Source of the DNA: Streptomyces longispororuber
GTDB lineage: Bacteria; Actinomycetota; Actinomycetes; Streptomycetales; Streptomycetaceae
DNA length: 34,713 nucleotides
Assembly: GCF_024448165.1 (NCBI RefSeq)
Contig: NZ_JAMOLN010000106.1
Span: 1-34,713, forward strand
Direction: 5' to 3'
Positions within the stretch are counted from its first letter, which is position 1, and every line of letters begins with the position of its first letter. The notes below the pieces were generated by a model. It was not told where the DNA came from, ran no database searches, and saw only the letters and a program-made list of their open reading frames with translations. Of this stretch, positions 14,913 to 21,104 are shown piece after piece. Both the position numbers and the translations under genes were made by a program.

Positions 14913-16958
14913 TCAGTCCCCGGTCAGCCGGGCGGCGGCCTCCCAGTTGCGCAGCCACAGGACGAGGTGCCAGTCCTGGTCGTTGGCGAGCGGGTCCGCC
15001 GTGTGCGCGGCCCGTCCGTCGACCGCGGACGGCATGACGAAGGCGCAGGTGGCCGAGCCGTCCTCACGGTAGTTGGCCATCCCTGCCCGCAGGATGTGCC
15101 CGGCGATTCCGTCCGTGTGATCGGTGCGCAACTCCTCAGGGAGACGCAGCAGTGTGCAGGCGGTCAGGGTGCTCCAGTGGTGCGGGAAGACGTCTCCCCA
15201 CAGCCGGTCGGCTCCGAACCAGTAGCCGTCCCAGTGTCTGATCGGGACGCCGTGCAGTCGCACGTGCGGCTGTGGGCCGGAGAAGGCCAGCAGCCACGGC
15301 AGTCGCTCCTTGATGGCGGAGAGGAACACCGGGTCGCCGGTGAGCCGGTGGGCGTCGGTCAGCAGGTCGAGCAGCGGGGCGACCATGGACTGTTCGTACG
15401 CCACCTCGTGCGGCGGCAGACGCGGGCCGGCCTTCACGAAGTACCGGGCGCTGTCGAGGATGTTGTTCCGCAGGTCGTCGGCGCGGCGGTCCTGCCCCGG
15501 CGGCCCGAGAGCGTCGGCCACGGCGGCAGCCGTCTGCGACAGCCCGATCGACAGGTGCTCACGGCCGCCGAGTTCGAAGTTGCGTTCCAGGATGCGGGCG
15601 GACAGGTCCAGGTCGACGTCGTCCCCGGTCAGTCCGTGCCGGTCGTGGAAGAACTGGGCGAGCCATGGAGAGTCGTAGAGCCGCGGGCCCAGGTGCCCGA
15701 GTTGTGAACCGCGCCGGGGGGCCGCGGTCGCGTCCAGCAGATGCGCCCGTGCGAATCGCGCCCAGCCATCGAGCGGCGGTCCGGTCGTCGCCCTGTCCAA
15801 CCACCCCAAGCGAGTCCCCAGTTGGAGCAGCAGCGGCATGGCGACGCGCTCGGATCCATCGCTCCAGTCCGCCCAGCCGTTCTCCGTCTGGGTCAGGCCG
15901 GTACGGGTGTCGACCGGGACGAAGGCGTGTCCGAGCAGCCCTGGTCGTTCCCGGGCGACGTGGTCCCTCATGATGACGTGGGCCCGGCGACGGACCATCT
16001 CGTCCACTGGCAGATGGAACAGCACTTCGCTCCGTGCGCCGCCGCCGATGCGCACGGGATAGGTGCCGTGCACATCGGCGGTCAGCCGGTGCCGCGTCGG
16101 GCTCTCACGCACCACGCGGACGGCTCGATCGGGGCAGTTCACTTCCTGGCCGCTTTCCACGACGAGGCCGTGTCCGGTCCGGGCGGCGTACGCGGGCATC
16201 CGGGCGGGAGCGCGCGTGGCCGCGAGGAAGGCGTCCGTCGAGTCGTACCAGCCGAGTTCCCACTGGAGGACCCACTCCTTACCGGGGGCGATGACGACGG
16301 GTGGCTGACCTCCGAACGCTCCGGGGTTGCGTGCACGGTCGGTGGCGAGGAGCACCAGGTGGCCGCGGACGTTGGAAAGCGTGTCCTTGTTCCGGGTCTC
16401 CACGGCGTACGCGTGCAGCGCGCCCTCGCGCACGATCAGTCCGAGACTGCGGCCTTGACCCGACATCGGCTGGGCCAGGACCCAGGCCCAGCCTCCTCCC
16501 GTGAACACATGGGCGTGTACGGCGTGGTCGAGTGCCCGCTGGGCGCCCTCGTAGAGATCGGCGAACGGTGTCTGCACCCCGAGCCCGGTCGTGGTGAGCG
16601 GTTCCGTTCCGGTGTTGCGGAACGCGTACCGCTCGACGAGCCGGTCGGCCGCCACCGTGCGCCGCACCTGGACCTGCAGGCCAGGCAGCAAGTGGTACTC
16701 GGCCTCGACCACGTCGGCTTCGATCCGCAGGGCGTCCGGGGTGTGCCACCGGGCACTCCCCCGGTCGGACACGACGTGGCCCGATCCCCATTGGTGCGTG
16801 CGGTCGTGCCAGTGCGCGAAGACGTTGTCGAGCAGGAAGGTGCGCTGGGGCCGTGCCTCGTCGACGAAGCGGTCCGGTGCTCCTGTCCCAGGGTCGAGCA
16901 CGGCATGCCCGCCTCCGAAGGCCAGCAGGTGCAACGGACGGTCAGAAGTGGATTCCAC
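14913..16958 (-). CDS. Unassigned large protein, probable six-hairpin carbohydrate enzyme, cytoplasmic
   Basis: I do not recognise a named family. GTG 16958 is chosen because GAGGAAG lies nine bases upstream, giving 681 residues; in-frame starts at 17033 and 17030 lack a ribosome site. There is no signal peptide. Residues 1 to about 340 look beta-rich, with many aromatic strands (WHDRTHQWGSG, LQVQVRRTV, GGGWAWVLAQP, EWVLQWELGWYD). From about 350 to the end helices dominate, with acidic/aromatic motifs typical of (alpha/alpha)6 barrels: ENGWADWSDGSERVAMPLLLQLG (359-381, given in part as WADWSDG), REHLSIGLSQTA (466-477), PPHEVAYEQSMVAPLLDL (515-532), HWDGYWFG (575-582) and PLANDQDWHLVLWLR (656-670). 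This two-domain plan is shared by several glycoside hydrolases and lyases. It is divergent from the CE12/PL9 genes of the pectin locus. Confidence 0.7.
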   Translation of the reverse strand: MESTSDRPLHLLAFGGGHAVLDPGTGAPDRFVDEARPQRTFLLDNVFAHWHDRTHQWGSGHVVSDRGSARWHTPDALRIEADVVEAEYHLLPGLQVQVRRTVAADRLVERYAFRNTGTEPLTTTGLGVQTPFADLYEGAQRALDHAVHAHVFTGGGWAWVLAQPMSGQGRSLGLIVREGALHAYAVETRNKDTLSNVRGHLVLLATDRARNPGAFGGQPPVVIAPGKEWVLQWELGWYDSTDAFLAATRAPARMPAYAARTGHGLVVESGQEVNCPDRAVRVVRESPTRHRLTADVHGTYPVRIGGGARSEVLFHLPVDEMVRRRAHVIMRDHVARERPGLLGHAFVPVDTRTGLTQTENGWADWSDGSERVAMPLLLQLGTRLGWLDRATTGPPLDGWARFARAHLLDATAAPRRGSQLGHLGPRLYDSPWLAQFFHDRHGLTGDDVDLDLSARILERNFELGGREHLSIGLSQTAAAVADALGPPGQDRRADDLRNNILDSARYFVKAGPRLPPHEVAYEQSMVAPLLDLLTDAHRLTGDPVFLSAIKERLPWLLAFSGPQPHVRLHGVPIRHWDGYWFGADRLWGDVFPHHWSTLTACTLLRLPEELRTDHTDGIAGHILRAGMANYREDGSATCAFVMPSAVDGRAAHTADPLANDQDWHLVLWLRNWEAAARLTGD

Positions 16959-17341
16959 GTCGGCTCGCTTCCTCGATCTGATGCGCCTGCGATGCGGTGG
17001 AGGGCGGCTGGGCGGCGCCGACACAGGCATCACTGAGGGTTGAAACGACTCAATTTGCTGATTCGAGCTGAACGTTATGAAGCAACGGGCACAGTGTCAA
17101 CGGCCGCGACAGAAGGATCACGAAGCGCCTCGCCCTACTTGCCTGCACCCAACTGCAGTGTGGCTAAGCAGAGTTCGAGACGCCCACGAGTGAAACCACC
17201 GTACGTCGCAGCAATCTGCACCGAGATATTGACGCGTGCTCAATTCTGCATCAAGGTGCAGGCGCTGGGGGCGACGCCTGCCGTCGGACGGCCCGCGCCC
17301 CCTCTCCCGCGTGACCTCCTCGACGCTGAAGGGAATCAGTC
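16959..17341. promoter_or_regulatory. Divergent control region between the unassigned enzyme and CE12 gene
   Basis: About 380 bases without a gene separate two divergent starts. It holds TGAAACGACTCA at 17041-17052, a partial match to LacI-type operators, extended as TTGA...TCAA at 17040-17053; the short palindrome CTGCA-N6-TGCAG at 17143-17158; and a -35-like TTGACG at 17229-17234 with no convincing -10 (CAAGGT at 17252-17257 is the best). TGCTCAATTCT at 17237-17247 resembles TGAACAATTCT in the leader of the DeoR/LacI-type regulator. A ribosome site GAAGGGA lies seven bases before ATG 17342. Which of these are functional cannot be decided by reading. Confidence 0.45.
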
Positions 17342-18403
17342 ATGCCTTCCACCCCATCGATCCGCAGAGCCACGCACACGACTGCCCTGGTCACCACTGT
17401 GATCGGACTGGCGACGCTGTTGGCGGGCCCCGCCCACGCCGCGCAACGCCACACCTCCGGGCTGCCTGCCGAGTGCTCGGGAACCACCAGCATCGTCTGC
17501 CACTTCGACGTGCCTCCCGGCAACTACACCGTCAGCGCCCTGCTCGGCGGGCGAGCCGCGGGCAGCACCAGCGTCTTTGCGGAGACACGTCGTGCGATGC
17601 TCCCGGAGACCTCGACCGCCGCCGGCCGCGTGACACCGCGCAGCTTCACCGTGAACGTCCGCGACCCCGAGGGCGAGCCGACCGGACCCACGGGGAGTCC
17701 CGGCCTGGACCTGCGGTTCGAAGGATCCGCCTCGCAGGTCGCCGGGCTGAAGGTCACCCCGGCCAGACGGGTGCCCAAGCTCCTCCTGGCCGGCGATTCG
17801 ACCGTGTGCGACCAGGCCGCCGAGCCCTACACGGGATGGGGGCAGGAGATCACCCAGTTCCTCCGGCGCGGCGTCTCGATCGCCAACTACGCGGACTCGG
17901 GCGAGTCGTCGCAGACCTTCGTGGACAACCCGGCCCTGTTCGACGCCCTCGAAGCCCAGATCCGCAAGGGCGACCTGGTGCTCATCCAGCTCGCCCACAA
18001 CGACAAGACCACCACGGCCGCCGACTACCGCAGGAACCTCACGACCATGGCGCAGCGGGTCAGGGCCAAGGGCGGCGAGCCGGTCTTCGTCACGCCCATC
18101 GTGCGCCGCCGGTTCAACAGCGACGGCACCCTCAACTCCGTCGCCCTGCACGTCATGGCCGCCAACCTCCCCGTCGAGATGCGCTCGCTGGCCGCGGAAC
18201 TGGACGTACCCCTCGTCGACCTGACGGCCATGACCCAGGGACTCGTCGAGAGCCTGGGCCCCGCCGGGTCCGGTGACCTCTACCTGACCAACATCAACGG
18301 GGACAACACGCACACCTCGGTGTACGGAGCCACCACGTTCGCCGGTCTCGTGCTGGAAGACCTCAAGGCACAAGGACTCCTCCCCGCCGCTGTCGTCCGG
18401 TGA
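17342..18403 (+). CDS. CE12-type rhamnogalacturonan acetylesterase, secreted SGNH hydrolase
   Basis: The protein has 353 residues with a signal peptide ending AHAA near residue 34. Residues of about 38-140 form a beta-rich N-terminal domain (HFDVPPGNYTVSALLG...FTVNVRDPEG). The SGNH domain follows: LLLAGDSTV with Ser153, PYTGWGQ, NYADSGESSQTF with Gly187, LIQLAHNDK with Asn220, and D321-N-T-H324. The layout, and the GDSTV/GWGQ/HND order in particular, matches rhamnogalacturonan acetylesterases (CE12, as Aspergillus RGAE and Bacillus YesT/YxiM), which remove acetyl from galacturonate in rhamnogalacturonan-I. Departures are DSGESS where GGRSS is common and AHND where GHND is common. It is followed within 26 bases by PL9, so the two probably form an operon. 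Confidence 0.85.
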   Translation: MPSTPSIRRATHTTALVTTVIGLATLLAGPAHAAQRHTSGLPAECSGTTSIVCHFDVPPGNYTVSALLGGRAAGSTSVFAETRRAMLPETSTAAGRVTPRSFTVNVRDPEGEPTGPTGSPGLDLRFEGSASQVAGLKVTPARRVPKLLLAGDSTVCDQAAEPYTGWGQEITQFLRRGVSIANYADSGESSQTFVDNPALFDALEAQIRKGDLVLIQLAHNDKTTTAADYRRNLTTMAQRVRAKGGEPVFVTPIVRRRFNSDGTLNSVALHVMAANLPVEMRSLAAELDVPLVDLTAMTQGLVESLGPAGSGDLYLTNINGDNTHTSVYGATTFAGLVLEDLKAQGLLPAAVVR

Positions 18404-18429
18404 CCCGTCCGACGCATCGGAGTGTGCCG

Positions 18430-19794
18430 ATGAGACCGTCCCGGCCCGTGGCACGAGCTCTGCTGAGCTCAGCCGTCATCGTGAGCGTCCTCGCCGTCGT
18501 CACCGGCCCGACCACCGCGTTCAGCGCACCAGCACCTCACAAGCCACACCCGGCAGCCGCCGGCGCGTACTACGTCGCGCCCGACGGCAGCGACAGCGCG
18601 GCCGGTACCAAGGACTCCCCCTGGGCATCGATCGCCCATGCCCAGACCGTCGCCGAACCCGGCGACACCGTCTACGTCCGCGGCGGCACGTACGACTACA
18701 CCCACGCCACCACCACGTGCACGAGCCGGACCGCCCGGGTCGACGCCATCACGCTGGACAAGAGCGGTACCCCGGGCAGCCCGATCCGCTACTGGGCCTA
18801 CCCCGGCGAGGTCCCGGTCCTCGACTTCACGGGCATGACGGACGACTGCCGGATCAAGGGCGTCGACGTCACCGGAAGCTGGATCCACCTGAAGGGGCTG
18901 GAGATCACCGGTGTTCCGCAGAACAACACCCTCAACCACGAGTCCTGGGGCGTGTGGAACTCCGGCAGCGACAACACCTACGAACAGCTCGACATCCACC
19001 ACATCATGGGTCCTGGCCTGTTCGTCCAGGGCGGTGGCGGCAACCTCGTCCTCGACACCGACTCGCACGACAACTACGACCCGAACAGCTCCAGCGGTGC
19101 CGGGACCAATGCCGACGGGTTCGGCGCCCACATCCCCGCGAACAACCCCGGCAACGTGTTCCGGGCCTGCCGGGCCTGGAACAACTCGGACGACGGTTTC
19201 GACCTGATCAACGCACTGTCGTCGGTGACCATCGAGTCGTCATGGGCGTGGTCCAGCGGCTACGTGCCGGGCACCGCAACCCGGTCCGGTGACGGCAACG
19301 GCTTCAAGGCCGGTGGGTACGGCGGCACATACGTCACGGGCGGGGTGAAGCACACCGTGCGCCGGTCCGTCGCCTTCGGCAACCGGGCGGCCGGCTTCTA
19401 CGCGAACCACCACACCGTCGCGAACGACTTCTTCAACAACACCGGCTTCGCCAACCACCCCGACTTCAACATGCTCGGCGTCTCGCCCACCGGCGAGGCC
19501 ACCGGTCTGGGCAACCTCCGCAACAACGTCGCCTACGGCGGCACGCCGACGTCGAACATGACCGGCACGGACGCGGACCACAACACGTGGGACCTCGGTA
19601 CACCACTGTCCGACGGGCAGTTCCAGAGCGTGGCGACCACCGGGTGGGACGCCCCGCGCCGTCCCGACGGCAGTCTGCCCGACCTGCCGTACCTGCGTCC
19701 CACGGCGAAGAGCGACCTGATCGACCAGGGCACGCCCGTAGGACTGCCGTACAAGGGCCGAGCCCCCGACCTCGGCGCGTTCGAGGTCTCCTGA
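18430..19794 (+). CDS. PL9 pectate lyase (right-handed beta-helix), secreted
   Basis: ATG 18430 is preferred because GGAG lies seven bases upstream, giving 454 residues; GTG 18400 overlaps the CE12 stop as GTGA and is a possible alternative start with no ribosome site. A signal peptide of about 32 residues precedes YYVAPDGSDSAAGTKDSPWASIAHAQTVAEPGDTVYVRGGTY (47-88, key residues the Gly/Asp pattern), the usual opening of this beta-helix group. The Pel9A active-site pattern is present: Asp229 (NADG), then Asp254, Asp255 and Asp258 in SDDGFD for the calcium site, and Lys293 in GNGFKAGG as the probable catalytic base. The enzyme cleaves polygalacturonate by beta-elimination outside the cell. It ends with a strong terminator 41 bases later. 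Confidence 0.9.
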   Translation: MRPSRPVARALLSSAVIVSVLAVVTGPTTAFSAPAPHKPHPAAAGAYYVAPDGSDSAAGTKDSPWASIAHAQTVAEPGDTVYVRGGTYDYTHATTTCTSRTARVDAITLDKSGTPGSPIRYWAYPGEVPVLDFTGMTDDCRIKGVDVTGSWIHLKGLEITGVPQNNTLNHESWGVWNSGSDNTYEQLDIHHIMGPGLFVQGGGGNLVLDTDSHDNYDPNSSSGAGTNADGFGAHIPANNPGNVFRACRAWNNSDDGFDLINALSSVTIESSWAWSSGYVPGTATRSGDGNGFKAGGYGGTYVTGGVKHTVRRSVAFGNRAAGFYANHHTVANDFFNNTGFANHPDFNMLGVSPTGEATGLGNLRNNVAYGGTPTSNMTGTDADHNTWDLGTPLSDGQFQSVATTGWDAPRRPDGSLPDLPYLRPTAKSDLIDQGTPVGLPYKGRAPDLGAFEVS

Positions 19795-19835
19795 ACCATC
19801 CCACGTTGACGCAACGTGATTCGCTCAGAGCACGA

Positions 19836-19869
19836 CTGAGGCCCGCTCGGGGTGCCGAGCGGGCCTCAG
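19836..19869. terminator. Bidirectional terminator, 15-bp perfect stem
   Basis: Arms 19836-19850 and 19855-19869 are perfect reverse complements with a GGTG loop. It lies between the convergent PL9 and regulator genes. A smaller hairpin, CACGTT-N5-AACGTG, sits just before it at 19802-19818. Confidence 0.88.
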
Positions 19870-19903
19870 GAGGTCAACGGGTCGAGGGGCAGGGGGTGTC
19901 GGT

Positions 19904-21007
19904 TCAGACGGTTCCGCAGGACGACCTGATCGTCAGGCGGGGCTGCAGGAGCATCTGACGGATGGGTACGGCAGCCGGATCCGGCGCCGCCAGACGGTCG
20001 AGGAGCAGGCGCGCCGCGTACTCGCCGAGCGTGTGCTTGGGCGGCGCCACCGCGGTGAGCGGGACATCGGCCAGGGAAGCGATCTCGTCGTCGTACGCGA
20101 TGAGGGCAAGATCCTTCGGAGCCTGGAGCCCTTGCAGCCGCATCCGGCGCAGCAGTTCGATCGCGTCGTGGTCGGAGTGGACGAGCGCGGCCCGGACACC
20201 GCCTTCGCGGCAGGCGCCGAGGAACCGGTCGTAGCACTGCGTCGCCTCGGCCGATCCCAGCGTCGGCCGCCCGCTGTCCACGACCGGCACGTCCGCGTCC
20301 AGGCCGAGGTTGTCCAGCGCCGCCCTGTGCCCTTCGCGCAGCAGCGCGGCGGTGGGGCTGCCGTTGGTGAACAGGGCCACCTTGTGGTGGCCGAGTCCGG
20401 CGAGGTGCCGCACCGCGGCGAAGGCCCCCTGGCGATGGTCGGACGCCACGAACTCGCAGGCCGCGAAGGGGTCGTGGGGCTGCCGCTCCAGCAGTACGAA
20501 GGGCAGACCCAGGTCTTCGAGGTCCTGGAGGTTCTTCTCCGGCAGGTCGTGGCCGCCGGGCAGAGCCACCAAGAGCCCGGAGGCGCCCGATGCGGCCAGC
20601 TCCGCGATGCGTTGTGCGTCGCTGTCGCCGCTGTAGTCGGAGAGGGTGATCACCACCCGGGCGCCCCGCTCGGCCGCCACCGCCTGGACGCCGGCGACGA
20701 CCCGCGGGTAGTAGTACGTCGCCGAAGGCACGATCAGGCCCACCGTCGGCCCGTCCGGCACGACGGCCGACCGGGGCGCCGGCACGGCGGCCTGCGTCTG
20801 CGCTGCGCCGTCGTGCGTGGTGGCCAGCATCGCGCCACCCCGTACGCGGCTCAGTTTCCCTTCGTTCTCCAGGTCGAGAAGATCGCGCCGGACGGTCGCG
20901 CGGGAGACGCCCAGACGTGCTGCGAGGTCGATGACCTTGAGGCCGCCGGACGCCTGCAGCTCGTTGAGCAGTTGCTCACGCCGCTGGGCGACGAGCATGT
21001 CAGTCAT
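19904..21007 (-). CDS. Transcriptional regulator with DeoR-type HTH and LacI-type sugar-sensor domain
   Basis: The protein has 367 residues. ATG 21007 is chosen for the GAGGGGG ribosome site just upstream; a TTG at 21028 lacks one. Residues of about 4-60 are a DeoR-type winged helix: RREQLLNELQASGG, VIDLAARLGVSRATVRRDLLDLENEGKLSRVRGGA. Residues of about 75-360 are a LacI/periplasmic-binding-protein fold: VGLIVPSATYYYPRVVAGVQAVAAERGARVVI, ASGASGLLVALPGG, FVASDHRQGAFAAVRHLAGLGHHKVALF, AALVHSDHDAIELLRRMRLQGLQAPKDLALIAYDDE and PLTAVAPPKHTLGEYAARLLLDRL. It should sense a sugar, probably a pectin fragment, and control the surrounding lyase and importer genes. It follows the PL26 gene on the same strand by 97 bases. 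Confidence 0.9.
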   Translation of the reverse strand: MTDMLVAQRREQLLNELQASGGLKVIDLAARLGVSRATVRRDLLDLENEGKLSRVRGGAMLATTHDGAAQTQAAVPAPRSAVVPDGPTVGLIVPSATYYYPRVVAGVQAVAAERGARVVITLSDYSGDSDAQRIAELAASGASGLLVALPGGHDLPEKNLQDLEDLGLPFVLLERQPHDPFAACEFVASDHRQGAFAAVRHLAGLGHHKVALFTNGSPTAALLREGHRAALDNLGLDADVPVVDSGRPTLGSAEATQCYDRFLGACREGGVRAALVHSDHDAIELLRRMRLQGLQAPKDLALIAYDDEIASLADVPLTAVAPPKHTLGEYAARLLLDRLAAPDPAAVPIRQMLLQPRLTIRSSCGTV

Positions 21008-21021
21008 AAGGCCCCCTCTGG

Positions 21022-21035
21022 TGAACAATTCTTGA
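21022..21035 (-). promoter_or_regulatory. Candidate autoregulatory palindrome before the regulator gene
   Basis: TGAACAATTCTTGA is a near-palindrome centred on AATT, matching its reverse complement at 10 of 14 positions. It lies 14 bases upstream of ATG 21007, where a bound protein would block transcription. Its TGAACAATTCT half resembles TGCTCAATTCT at 17237-17247. Confidence 0.35.
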
Positions 21036-21104
21036 CGATCGTAGAGGAAGCTGCTCGATCATGCTCCGAGCTGGGGCGTTCCCTGCGACAGGTTGTCGTC
21101 GATG

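Noticed and set aside
14658..15707. 349-residue open frame on the plus strand
   Set aside because: After about 14800 it is antisense to the well-supported 681-residue gene and has Gln/Val/Gly-rich shadow composition.
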